Of a stretch of 64,000 nt of DNA, positions 24,330 to 32,812 are shown piece by piece. Numbering within the stretch: position 1 is the stretch's first letter; every line of letters begins with the position of its first letter. Position numbers and translations under genes: made by a program. Origin of the DNA: Streptomyces sp. CBMA29 (GTDB lineage Bacteria > Actinomycetota > Actinomycetes > Streptomycetales > Streptomycetaceae); the NCBI RefSeq assembly GCF_014596445.1, contig NZ_MECL01000252.1:1-64000 (forward strand), written 5' to 3'. The notes beneath the pieces are model-generated. The model had not been told where the DNA came from. It was given only the letters and a program-made list of their open reading frames with translations, and searched no databases.

Positions 24330-25628
24330 ATGCCTCCTGCTCTGCCGCGCCTGAAGAACTCCGCGATCGCCATCTCCACCGCGGTCGCCGCCGTCGCCGT
24401 CGCCGGACTGACGGCGCTGCCCGCCCGCGCCGACACCCCCTCGAACATCGCCGCCGCCGTCAACAGCCAGGTCGGATACGGTCCCAGCGGCTCCACGGGA
24501 GCCGGTTACAGCAACGGAGTGAGCCAGACCAACTCCACGCACGGCCAGAGCTGGTGCGCCGACTTCGCCGGATGGGCCTGGGCCCAGGGCGGCGGCGTCA
24601 AGCACCTGAGCACCCTGGACGACGGCGCCGCCAGCTTCTACAACTACGGCCAGGACTACGACACCCTGTCCAACACCCCCGCCGTGGGCGACGCCGTCGT
24701 CTTCAGCTACAGCGCCTCCAGCGACTGGGCCAAGCACGTCGAGATCGTCACCGCGGTGTCCGGCAGCACCATCACCGCGGTCGGCGGCAACGAGAACGGC
24801 CAGGTCGAACGCGACACCTTCACCCACGACGCCGTCGGCACCTCGACCTACAACGGCACCATCAGCGGCTACGTCGCTCCCGCCTACACCGCCACCACAC
24901 CGCCCGCTGCTCCGGTGTATTCCGGTGATGTGCCGTTGGCCGGCAAGTGGGCTGGCGGTTACATCGCCACGATCGGTGTCTACCGTCCCAGCACTGGTTC
25001 GGGCGGCACGTTCTACCTGCGCGACAGCAACACCGCCGGCACCGCCGATTCGACGATTTCCCTGGGCAGTGTCGGTGACGTGCCCATCACCGGTGACTGG
25101 AGCAACGTCGGCCACACCCAGGTCGGGGTCTACCGGCCCAGCACCCGTGCCTTCTACCTGCGGCTGGACAACGGCAACACCACTCAGTGGAAGTTCGGCG
25201 ACTCCGGTGACACGCCGATCACCGGCAACTGGGACGGCGCGGGCGGCACCGGAATCGGGGTCTTCCGCGTGACCGGGCACACCAACACGTTCTTCCTGCG
25301 CCACGCCGACGCGACGGTGACCTCCATCGCGTTCGGCAGCCCCGGTGACATGCCCATCACCGGCGACTGGGACGGCACCGGCACGACCCAGGTCGGAGTC
25401 TTCCGCCCCAGCACCGGCTCGGGCGGCACCTTCTACCTGCGCCACGCCAACGGCACGACCACCTCCTTCAGCCTCGGCAACTCCGGTGACCTGCCGGTCC
25501 TCGGCGACTGGGAAGGCAACGGCAAGACCGAAGCCGGCCTCTACCGCCCCTCCAACGCCAACTTCTACCTCGACAAAACCACCGGCATCACCACCATCCA
25601 CTACGGCAACGGCGGCACCTGGTCCTAG
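24330..25628 (+). CDS. Secreted CHAP-domain protein with C-terminal propeller-like repeats
   Basis: This 432-residue protein has a Sec signal (LKNSAIAISTAVAAVAVAGL, cleaved near ARA-DT). Its CHAP amidase/peptidase domain has catalytic Cys76 in SWCADFAGWAW and His136 in WAKHVEIV. The C-terminal half carries about five repeats of the form GDxPITGDWxGxGxTQVGVF, then RPSTGxFYLR, which resemble FG-GAP/VCBS-like beta-propeller blades. CHAP domains cleave peptidoglycan cross-links or stems; the repeats may bind carbohydrate or the wall. ATG 24330 is chosen for its aagga site 9 bp upstream over an earlier ATG at 24303. It may be a secreted wall hydrolase used in growth or competition. Confidence 0.85.
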   Translation: MPPALPRLKNSAIAISTAVAAVAVAGLTALPARADTPSNIAAAVNSQVGYGPSGSTGAGYSNGVSQTNSTHGQSWCADFAGWAWAQGGGVKHLSTLDDGAASFYNYGQDYDTLSNTPAVGDAVVFSYSASSDWAKHVEIVTAVSGSTITAVGGNENGQVERDTFTHDAVGTSTYNGTISGYVAPAYTATTPPAAPVYSGDVPLAGKWAGGYIATIGVYRPSTGSGGTFYLRDSNTAGTADSTISLGSVGDVPITGDWSNVGHTQVGVYRPSTRAFYLRLDNGNTTQWKFGDSGDTPITGNWDGAGGTGIGVFRVTGHTNTFFLRHADATVTSIAFGSPGDMPITGDWDGTGTTQVGVFRPSTGSGGTFYLRHANGTTTSFSLGNSGDLPVLGDWEGNGKTEAGLYRPSNANFYLDKTTGITTIHYGNGGTWS

Positions 25629-25873
25629 GGCGTCCGGGTCCGGGCGCAGGGTTGGTTGACGGGTTGGGCCGCGGGGTCCGCGGGCGGGTGCGGTCATGAC
25701 GGCCTCGGACTCGGCGGGAGTGAGGCGGCCGAGCGGGGCCTGTTGCGCAAGATCACCTCCCACTACCGGGTTCCCCCGGCAGACTGCGCCCGCCTCCCCG
25801 ACCCCGCCAGGCCCTGCACGGACGCCACGATCTGGATCGGCCTGGACGGCGGCCTCGCCGCGGGCATGCGTGT

Positions 25874-27067
25874 TCAGGGGGCGTTGGGGCCGTTCCACTG
25901 ACAGACCAGGACGGTGGCGTCGTCGTCGAGGCGGCCCTCCTGGTGGTCGAGGAGGGTGTGGATGAGGCGGCGCAGGGTTTCTGCGACCGGCATGGCGTCG
26001 GCGTGGTGACGAATGACGAAATCGGTGAAACGGTCGACGCCGAACTGCTGGCCGTCGGAGCCGCGGGCTTCGGTGATGCCGTCGGTGTAGAGGAGCAGCC
26101 GGTCGCCGGGTTCGAGTTGTTCCTGGCAGACGCTGATCGGCAGGTGGAGTCCGGTGCCCATGGGACCGGCCGGTGGGCAGTGGGCGGTGATGGCCCAGCG
26201 GCGACCGCGAATGATGATGGGCAACAGGTGCCCGCGGTTGACCCAGGACAGGACACCGGTATTCAGGTCGAGATCGGCGAGTATGCCGGTGGCGTAGCTC
26301 TTGTGGTCGAACTGCCGGATCAGCACGTCCTCTATGGCCCGACTCACTTCGGCGGGGTCGGCGCCCTGCCGTCGCACGTTGCGGCAGGCGGCCATCACCA
26401 GACTGGCGGTCAAACCGGAGGTGGTGTTGTGACCCATGGCGTCGAAGACGGCCATGTGCACGGTGTCACCGCAGATGGCGTAGTCGTATCCGTCCCCGGC
26501 GACCTGATAGGCCGGTTCCATGGCGGCGCTCACCGTGACCCGGTCGTTGGCGAAGGTGGGCGGCGGCATCAGCGTCCACTGCACTTCGGCGGAGACGGCC
26601 ATCGCGCGGGTACGGATCAGCTGCGCGTACGAGTCACTCTGCGGACGCTTGGAGGTCAGCAGCAACCCGGTCATCGCGGCGAGGGCCTGTGCGATCTGCG
26701 GATCGGGCCGCGCCTCCCCGTCCGGCCTCAGATGCAGTACGCCCAGTCGCTGAGTGCCGTCTGTGACCGGGACCCAGCGGCCGCAGCTCTGTGAATCGCT
26801 CAGCGCCTGTTCGGTCTGGTACGCGCGGCCGGCGAGTGTGCTGTCGATCTTCAGTTCCTGGCCGCCCGCACCCGCGTTCCGGCCTCGGCCGGTGACTTCA
26901 CGCAGGACGACCTGTTGCAGGTCCGCCACGAACAATCGGACCCGCCCGAGACCGCAGCGCATCGCGGCGTCGTTCAGCAGCGCGGGTATCTGCTCGAAAG
27001 TCGCCCGCGGGCTGTCCTGCAACAGGCGCGTCAGGGCGTCGGCCACGGTGGAACGTGATGCCGCCAT
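25874..27067 (-). CDS. PP2C/SpoIIE-type serine phosphatase with N-terminal GAF-like region
   Basis: This 397-residue protein has a GAF-like first half (about 10-160: ATFEQIPALLNDAAMRCGLG, DSTLAGRAYQTEQALSD) and a SpoIIE/RsbU-type PP2C domain. Metal-binding motifs are visible: GDGYDY, VFDAMGHN, LLYTDGITEARG and DDDATVLVC. Such phosphatases dephosphorylate anti-anti-sigma factors or reset partner-switch modules. ATG 27067 follows ggggatcagg at a suitable distance. The frame is open upstream without a stop into a DUF1990 gene, so a longer fusion product is formally possible. No sigma or anti-sigma gene is adjacent. Confidence 0.85.
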   Translation of the reverse strand: MAASRSTVADALTRLLQDSPRATFEQIPALLNDAAMRCGLGRVRLFVADLQQVVLREVTGRGRNAGAGGQELKIDSTLAGRAYQTEQALSDSQSCGRWVPVTDGTQRLGVLHLRPDGEARPDPQIAQALAAMTGLLLTSKRPQSDSYAQLIRTRAMAVSAEVQWTLMPPPTFANDRVTVSAAMEPAYQVAGDGYDYAICGDTVHMAVFDAMGHNTTSGLTASLVMAACRNVRRQGADPAEVSRAIEDVLIRQFDHKSYATGILADLDLNTGVLSWVNRGHLLPIIIRGRRWAITAHCPPAGPMGTGLHLPISVCQEQLEPGDRLLLYTDGITEARGSDGQQFGVDRFTDFVIRHHADAMPVAETLRRLIHTLLDHQEGRLDDDATVLVCQWNGPNAP

Positions 27068-27748
27068 AACCTGATCCCCGATACGTGAGGTGGTGGTAGA
27101 CCGTCTGCCTCGCGCCGTCCGCGCCTGACTGCCCGGCCGGACCACCCTACCGCCGCCCGTTTCCGGTCCCAGGAGCCCCAGGCGGCCGGACGAAGAGCAG
27201 ATACGGCGGCTACGGCGTATGCGGTGAACAGGATTCGGCGGCCCTCGTACGGGCCGGGCCGCGGACTCGGCGCGCAGCGCTCTCCCGTACAGGTGGGCGG
27301 CCAGCCGCTGGGCACCTCGCGTCACCGGCCCGACAGCCCGCAGGCACCACACCGCGGGCCGGCTGATCGCGAGGACGGTGAACTCCACCGCCCCGTCCGG
27401 CAGGCGTTGCAGGACGAACGACTCCTCACCGCACTCGGGGTGCCCCGCGAGGGTTCCGTAGCCGAAGCCGACACGGTCGTCCTCCATGACCGCCCACACC
27501 ACTTCGCACGGCGCCCGCCACGGGCCCAGCCGCAACACCACACGCTCGCCCGGCGCCGCGTTCCCCGTGACGGACTCAACGCGTACGAGGGGCGTGGCCC
27601 GGTGCATCCCCCAGCCGACAAGCACCTCGGCCGCACGCTCGAAACACCCGTCCTCCAGCCGGACGCGGACCCGCAAGGCGCGAAACCCAGGCGGCACCGT
27701 CCCACCCGAAGCCGTCATGCCCACCGTGGCATAGGTGAAGTCGTTCAT
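27068..27748 (-). CDS. DUF1990-domain protein, frame open into the downstream phosphatase
   Basis: From ATG 27748 the first 165 or so residues match the DUF1990 pattern: FTYATVGMTASGGTVPPGFR, FERAAEVLVGWGMHR, GFGYGTLAGHPECGEESFVL and VTRGAQRLAAHLYGRAL. The family has no established function. Its normal C-terminus would fall near 27254, but no stop occurs; the frame continues through about 60 Arg/Ser-rich codons directly into the PP2C phosphatase, giving one 1,875-base frame. Either the stop was lost, a frameshift hides it, or a genuine fusion protein is made. The linker looks like translated spacer, so I treat it as a separate gene with a lost stop. Confidence 0.65.
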
Positions 27749-27889
27749 ACCGCCAAGTATCAGCGCTGCGCGCCGCCGCCGGGACATTCCCAGGTCCTGC
27801 TCGCCCTACGTCTTTCAGCCTCCACACGAGCTGCCGCATGGTTGGCCGTGGCCTGTGTCCGCGTGGGTCGACCGTGTCGGAGCGTCGGG

Positions 27890-28200
27890 TCATGGGTCTG
27901 GTACGGCAGGCCCGGCGCGATGCCCAGGGCCGTGTGCCCGTCGCAGACAGCGTGCGGTCGGAGCGGGCGCCGAAGTACAAGCTCCTATTCGTCGACCGGC
28001 TCCTGACAACGCTGGTTCGCCTGCGGCATGGAGTCCCCCATCTCGGCCCGGCCGGACAGACCGGGACCATCGGCGCCACCGAGATCCGGGTCCGACGACC
28101 GGCACCACATCAGTCCGTACGAACGAGGTTCGTGCCCGGCCCGCACTGCCAGCTCGACGAAGAGCATGATCAGGGTTTGCCTTCCCGGTCTCGGAACGCC
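27890..28200 (+). pseudogene. Transposase remnant (IS5/Tnp4-type)
   Basis: The plus strand reads KYKLLFVDRLLTTLVRLRHG, then VPH. This matches the N-terminal helical block of IS5-type transposases that continues with a helix-turn-helix and GEVRPLLAERG-like segment in intact copies. Here the sequence degenerates after VPHLGPAGQTGTIGATEIRV and no DDE motif is found. No ends were identified. It is a relic separating the DUF1990 gene from the small membrane protein genes. Confidence 0.6.
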
Positions 28201-28256
28201 GGTGCGTGAGTACCGACTATTTTTCGGCGAAAAGCACGGAAAGGGAATCTTACAGG

Positions 28257-28445
28257 TTATCTATTGCGCCCTGTGCGGACCCCTCTGGCAAGCATGAAGA
28301 TTCCCACCACTCCGAGAGTGGTGGCCATCACGTACATCATGGTGCTCTTATGCCCCGGAACAAGAAAAACGACGGCGGATATAATCATGAATATCGCCGA
28401 CCAGTGCAACATTACACGTCTTCCTTTGCTTTCATCACGGCTCAT
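28257..28445 (-). CDS. Small two-helix membrane protein
   Basis: This 62-residue protein, with gaaggt about 12 bp upstream of ATG 28445, has two hydrophobic helices (WSAIFMIISAVVFLVPG and MMYVMATTLGVVGIFMLARG) and a basic tail. I do not recognise a family. It is similar in size, topology and ML-start to the protein encoded at 28738-28911, suggesting paralogues. Local GC is lower than average. Its proximity to an Rhs fragment suggests a possible orphan immunity or accessory protein, but that is speculative. Confidence 0.45.
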   Translation of the reverse strand: MSRDESKGRRVMLHWSAIFMIISAVVFLVPGHKSTMMYVMATTLGVVGIFMLARGVRTGRNR

Positions 28446-28737
28446 CTGTGACTACCTTCACGTGTCAAAGTGTGTGGGGGACGGGCTGGAAGTCCGTACT
28501 CCGCGCGCCATCGCTTAGTGTTCTGTAGAGGCGTTTATCCTGTGACAGCCGAGGGTGCGGAGGGGGGCCGAAAAGGCGCATCAGCAGGAGCTACCGGAGC
28601 GCCGTGGGCCCTGGGCTGGGATCTGTCGCTGCTGCCACTGCGCGGAGCGGGAGTTGTATTATTCCATTTCGTTTCCGTCTCGGAAACCGTCGCGGCGGCA
28701 CGACACTTCAATGGTTTCTGCTCTTATCGCACTGGCG

Positions 28738-28911
28738 CTAACTACCGGGATTTTTCCTGTGGCCCGCAATCATCGATGCGGTAAGAGTGACCATTCCGAC
28801 GCACATCGCCGCGACAAGCCAGAACAAGCCGTTGACCCCGGCCACGATTTCCGCCGTGGCCATGAGGAGCAATCCGACAACGGCAAGGGTCGGACCTACC
28901 TTTACGAGCAT
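28738..28911 (-). CDS. Small two-helix membrane protein (second copy type)
   Basis: This 57-residue protein has ATG 28911 preceded by ggagtg. Two hydrophobic helices are LAVVGLLLMATAEIVAG and FWLVAAMCVGMVTLTASMIA, with a basic HRKN end. It resembles the small protein encoded at 28257-28445 in layout. The same frame is open upstream into the Rhs remnant, so it might instead be the last part of a rearranged Rhs C-terminal tip. Function unknown. Confidence 0.45.
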   Translation of the reverse strand: MLVKVGPTLAVVGLLLMATAEIVAGVNGLFWLVAAMCVGMVTLTASMIAGHRKNPGS

Positions 28912-29064
28912 GCGTTCACTCCATTGATTGTGGCCGCAGTGCCGGAGGCCAGGTAGCCGAAGTCGACGAGCGAAGAACCGCCGCTTGCCGGAGCGCTCGC
29001 AGTCGACGCCGCATAAGGCCCAATCCCGAGGCGGCGCACTTACAGTTGATGTCCAGATGGATGT

Positions 29065-29364
29065 GGAAGTTGATTCCAACAATGTCCCGTCTGGGTCGGT
29101 GTGGTTGATGGGGCGGGCGCCCATCTTGTACAGGCCGGTGGGGTCGAGGTAGGTGCCCTGGAACCGGTAGGGCTGGGGGACGGTCTCGGTGGTGGTGTCG
29201 GCGACGCCGGCGGGGGTGTAGGCGTAGGTGTAGACGCGGCTGCCGGTGTTGTTGACCAGGCCGAGCACGGAATCGTCGGCGTCGGTGAGGTAGTAGTAAC
29301 TTTTTCCCCCGGTCCGCATGGAGTTGAGTGTGCCCTGGGGATCGCGGGTGAATCCGGTGTCCGT
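29065..29364 (-). pseudogene. Rhs/YD-repeat protein C-terminal fragment
   Basis: About 100 codons encode the end of an Rhs core: SYYYLTDADDSVLGLVNNTG, SRVYTYAYTPAG, then YRFQGTYLDPTGLYKMGARP and INHTDPDGTLLE. In intact Rhs proteins LYKMGARYYDP-LGRFTQ-DP precedes the toxin tip; here that hyperconserved block is deleted and the chain jumps to the DPDG segment. No upstream core or start remains. It is a displaced tip-proximal fragment, probably left from a polymorphic toxin locus, followed by small membrane protein genes. Confidence 0.7.
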
Positions 29365-29830
29365 CCCGGACGGTCCTTCAGTGCATCGGCCGCCGCCCGC
29401 GCCGCGCCAGAAACGCCAGGCTCTGCATCCACCCGCGCCGGCGCGCACCGACGCGTTCGGCCAGTACCGAGAAGCGACGCCTTGGCGACCTATGGGGCGA
29501 CGGGCCACGGCCGAAAGCCCTTATGCGACCGGCGACTCCGCAGAAGCCCAGTTTCGACGCACGCTACCGGGTAGTCGTGAGCGGTCGAAGCCGTCACGAC
29601 TGCCGCCGCGCCGGGGGGTAGTCCCGGCGCTCCGGCACGTCGTCAGCAGGTCGTAGGGGCGCCGTGGCAGTGCAGGGGAGGTGTCGGAACGGCCTGGCCG
29701 CTGGCGCGTAGGGGACAAAACGGTCCACTACGTCATGGAGCGGTGGAGCTGGGGGTGGTGATGGCGGGGTGTCGACGCGCGGTCCGGCTGGGGGCCGTTC
29801 CGTGGGCGGGGATGTGCAACGCTGTTCTCT
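29365..29830. other. Intergenic, no gene recognised
   Basis: Overlapping open frames on both strands are Arg/Pro/Ala-rich and show no motifs. The region presumably contains the promoter of the DUF255 gene at its right end. No clear promoter or terminator hexamers could be assigned. Confidence 0.4.
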
Positions 29831-31882
29831 GTGAACCGACTCGGTGACGCGACCTCGCCCTATTTGCTTCAGCATGCGGAGAATCCGGTCGACTGGTGGC
29901 CGTGGGGGGCAGGGGCGTTCGCGGAGGCGCGCAAGCGTGGGGTGCCGGTGCTGCTGAGCGTGGGGTACAGCGCGTGTCACTGGTGTCATGTGATGGCGCA
30001 CGAGTCCTTCGAGGACGAGGTGACGGCCGGGTATCTCAATGAGCACTTCGTGTCGGTGAAGGTGGACCGCGAGGAGCGGCCGGACGTCGACGCCGTGTAC
30101 ATGGAGGCCGTGCAGGCGGCCACCGGTCAGGGCGGCTGGCCGATGACGGTGTTCCTGACGCCGGAGGGCGAGCCGTTCTACTTCGGTACGTACTTCCCGC
30201 CTGCCGCCCGGCAGGGGATGCCGGGGTTCCGGGATGTGCTGGAGGGTGTCGTCGCGGCGTGGCGGGACCGGCGCGAGGAGGTCACGGATGTCGCGACGCG
30301 GATCGTCCGGGACCTGGCCGAGCGGGCCGACGCGTACGGCGCGGCCGTTCATCCGGGTGAAGGCGAACTGTCGGCGGCGCTGCTCGGGCTGACCCGTGAA
30401 TACGACGCGCGGCGCGGCGGGTTCGGCGGGGCGCCGAAGTTCCCGCCGTCCATGGCACTGGAGTTCCTGCTGCGGCACCACGCGCGGACCGGCGCCGAGG
30501 GCGCGTTGCAGATGGCCCGCGACACCTGCGAGGCGATGGCGCGCGGCGGGATCTACGACCAACTCGGCGGCGGCTTCGCCCGGTACGCGGTCGACCGCAC
30601 CTGGACCGTGCCGCACTTCGAGAAGATGCTGTACGACAACGCGCTGCTCACCCGCGTGTACGCGCACCTGTGGCGGGCCACCGGCTCCGACTTCGCGCGT
30701 CGCGTCGCGCTGGAGACCGCGGACTTCATGATCGCCGAACTGGCCACGGACGAGGGCGGGTTCGCGTCCGCGCTGGACGCCGACAGCGACGACGGCACCG
30801 GCAAGCACGCCGAGGGCGCCTACTACGCGTGGACGCCCGCGCAGCTCACCGAGGTACTGGGCGCGGCCGACGGGGAGTTCGCGGCGGGCTACTTCGGCGT
30901 CACCGAGGAGGGCACCTTCGAGGAGGGCGCCTCCGTGCTCCAACTCCCGCAGGGCAACGGGGTGGTGGACGCCGACCGGGTCGGCTCCGTACGCGAACGG
31001 CTGCTCACCGCGCGGGCGTCGCGTCCCCGTCCGGGGCGTGACGACAAGGTGGTCGCCGCCTGGAACGGCCTGGCCATCGCCGCGCTCGCCGAGACCGGCG
31101 CCTACTTCGACAGGCCCGACCTCGTACAGGCCGCGGTCGACGCCGCCGACCTGCTCGTACGCGTCCACATGGACGAGCGCGGACGGCTCTCGCGCACCTC
31201 GCGTGACGGTGTCGCCGGGACCAACGACGGTGTGCTGGAGGACTACGGCGACGTCGCCGAGGGCTTCCTGGCGCTCGCGTCGGTGACCGGCGAGGGCGTC
31301 TGGCTGGACTTCGCGGGGCTGCTGCTCGACTCCGTCATCGTCCACTTCACCGCCGACGACGGCGGGCTGTACGACACCGCGGACGACGCGGAGACCCTGA
31401 TCCGCCGCCCGCAGGACCCCACCGACAACGCGACGCCGTCCGGCTGGACCGCCGCCGCCGGTGCGCTGCTCACGTACGCCGCCCACACCGGCTCCGACGC
31501 CCACCGCACCGCCGCGGAAAGGGCGTTGGGCGTCGTCGGCGCGCTCGCCTCCCGCGCGCCGCGGTTCGTCGGCTGGGGTCTCGCCGTCGCCGAGGCCGCC
31601 CTCGACGGGCCGCGCGAGGTCGCCGTCGTCGGCGCGGTCGGCGACCCCCTCACCGACGAACTCCACCTCACCGCGCTGCTCGGCGCCGCGCCCGGCGTCG
31701 TGGTCGCGGTCGGCGAGGAGGGCAGTACGGAGTTCCCGCTGCTACACGCCCGGCCGACGCGCGCCGGGCAGGCCGCCGCGTACGTCTGCCGCAACTTCGT
31801 CTGCGACGCGCCGACGTCCGACGCGCGCACCCTGCGCTCGCAGCTCCGCTCGGACGTGTGGACCGGACCCCGGCCGAGCTAG
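29831..31882 (+). CDS. DUF255 thioredoxin-like/YyaL (SSP411-type) protein
   Basis: This 683-residue protein starts at GTG 29831 with NRLGDATSPYLLQHAENPVD, then WWPWG. The thioredoxin-like segment VGYSACHWCHVMAHESF holds a CxxC motif. It continues with the (alpha/alpha)6-barrel half typical of YyaL/SSP411 proteins, related to six-hairpin glycosidases. Family function is poorly defined (spermatogenesis-associated protein 20 homologues). The length is complete. A decayed copy of its first 60 codons lies 14 kb upstream in the same orientation, suggesting an insertion or duplication event at this locus. Confidence 0.93.
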   Translation: MNRLGDATSPYLLQHAENPVDWWPWGAGAFAEARKRGVPVLLSVGYSACHWCHVMAHESFEDEVTAGYLNEHFVSVKVDREERPDVDAVYMEAVQAATGQGGWPMTVFLTPEGEPFYFGTYFPPAARQGMPGFRDVLEGVVAAWRDRREEVTDVATRIVRDLAERADAYGAAVHPGEGELSAALLGLTREYDARRGGFGGAPKFPPSMALEFLLRHHARTGAEGALQMARDTCEAMARGGIYDQLGGGFARYAVDRTWTVPHFEKMLYDNALLTRVYAHLWRATGSDFARRVALETADFMIAELATDEGGFASALDADSDDGTGKHAEGAYYAWTPAQLTEVLGAADGEFAAGYFGVTEEGTFEEGASVLQLPQGNGVVDADRVGSVRERLLTARASRPRPGRDDKVVAAWNGLAIAALAETGAYFDRPDLVQAAVDAADLLVRVHMDERGRLSRTSRDGVAGTNDGVLEDYGDVAEGFLALASVTGEGVWLDFAGLLLDSVIVHFTADDGGLYDTADDAETLIRRPQDPTDNATPSGWTAAAGALLTYAAHTGSDAHRTAAERALGVVGALASRAPRFVGWGLAVAEAALDGPREVAVVGAVGDPLTDELHLTALLGAAPGVVVAVGEEGSTEFPLLHARPTRAGQAAAYVCRNFVCDAPTSDARTLRSQLRSDVWTGPRPS

Positions 31883-31890
31883 TGCCGTGA

Positions 31891-31973
31891 CCGGCAATGT
31901 TTGCCCGGAAGGAGCGTCGTCCGACGCAGCGAGGGCGCGGTCAGGGCAGCGCGACGGGGGCAAAGCTTGCCGG
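31891..31973. repeat. Inverted repeat downstream of DUF255 gene
   Basis: The left element ccggcaatgtttgcccgg (31891-31908) and the reverse complement of gggggcaaagcttgccggg (31955-31973) share most positions. Each is itself partly palindromic, so several alternative hairpins are possible. Placed just after the DUF255 stop it may work as a terminator, though no T-run follows. It could equally be a duplicated operator half. Confidence 0.45.
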
Positions 31974-32036
31974 GAGGGGCACTGGTCCCGTGCGGGGAGC
32001 GGCCCACGGACCCTCGCGTCTGCTCCACCACCGGGG

Positions 32037-32131
32037 CCGGTGGTGACGTGCGACCGCGGTCGTGGCTGTTCGCGCAGTCCTCCCCCCCTCCCCAGCTACC
32101 GCTGGGAGGTGCCCCCAGCGCCCCTACGGGC
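32037..32131. repeat. Interspersed palindromic repeat, copy 1
   Basis: This segment (ccggtggtgacgtgc, then gcgcagtcctcccc, then gggaggtgcccccagcgccc) recurs at 60216-60300. Only the middle differs between the two copies. The arms resemble those of the short GC-rich intergenic repeats common in Streptomyces. It fills most of the spacer between the DUF255 and TetR genes. Confidence 0.75.
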
Positions 32132-32187
32132 CTCGACCCCCTGTGCTGAGCCCGGTTGAGGCCGCCGCCCCCGCCGTGCCCGCTGGG

Positions 32188-32808
32188 TCAGAACTCCAGG
32201 CCGCCGCGCAGCAGGGCGAGGGCGCGGTCGAGGAGGGGGAGGAGGTCTTCGGTGCGGCCCTGGTCGACCCAGTACATCGTCGTCTCGTGGATGACGCTGA
32301 AGACGGCGGCGGTGAAGACGCGTACTTCGAGGTCGTCTGCCGAGCAGCCCGACCGCTCGGCGATGATGCCGCCGAGCAGCCGGCCGGTCTCCGACATGCT
32401 CTCGTGGGAACGGGCGCGGATCGCGGGGACGTCGCGGACCAGTTCTTCGCGCTGAACCATCTCGGCCTGGCCCTCGGGGTCCTGGAGCAGCAGGCTGAGC
32501 GATTCGTGCATCACCATCTCCAGCGCCGTCAGCGGACTCTCCTCGGCGGGCCGGGACCGCAGCATCTCGGCCATGCCCGCGTCGTACTCGTCCGTGAGGA
32601 CGATGTCCTCCTTGGTGGGGAAGTACCGGAAGACGGTGCTCGGCGAGACGTCCGCCTCGGCCGCGATCTGGTCGACGGGGGTGGCGTCGTACCCCTGCTC
32701 GGCGAAGAGCCGGTACGCGGCGGCGCGGATGGCCTGGCGGGTCTGGGCCTTCTTGCGTTCGCGCAGACCGGTCTTCGCCGGGATGAGGCCGCTGTAACGA
32801 GGGGACAT
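32188..32808 (-). CDS. TetR-family regulator of the adjacent DHA2 exporter
   Basis: This protein of about 206 residues has an N-terminal TetR helix-turn-helix: RERKKAQTRQAIRAAAYRLF, then EADVSPSTVFRYFPTKEDIV. The helical ligand domain has no specific family signature I can name. The start is uncertain: ATG 32808 lies just after the exporter stop, and in-frame ATG 32826 would overlap it by 14 bp. Either way the regulator is the second gene of an exporter-regulator operon, and it probably represses the promoter upstream of the exporter. Confidence 0.88.
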   Translation of the reverse strand: MSPRYSGLIPAKTGLRERKKAQTRQAIRAAAYRLFAEQGYDATPVDQIAAEADVSPSTVFRYFPTKEDIVLTDEYDAGMAEMLRSRPAEESPLTALEMVMHESLSLLLQDPEGQAEMVQREELVRDVPAIRARSHESMSETGRLLGGIIAERSGCSADDLEVRVFTAAVFSVIHETTMYWVDQGRTEDLLPLLDRALALLRGGLEF

Positions 32809-32812
32809 GGCG

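Noticed and set aside
25629..25873. Short plus-strand frame between the CHAP and phosphatase genes
   Set aside because: The translated sequence has no motif and straddles a convergent spacer; no start with a ribosome site was found.
29594..31666. Minus-strand frame (690 codons) opposite the DUF255 gene
   Set aside because: The DUF255 gene has a full set of family motifs on the plus strand; the antisense frame has none.
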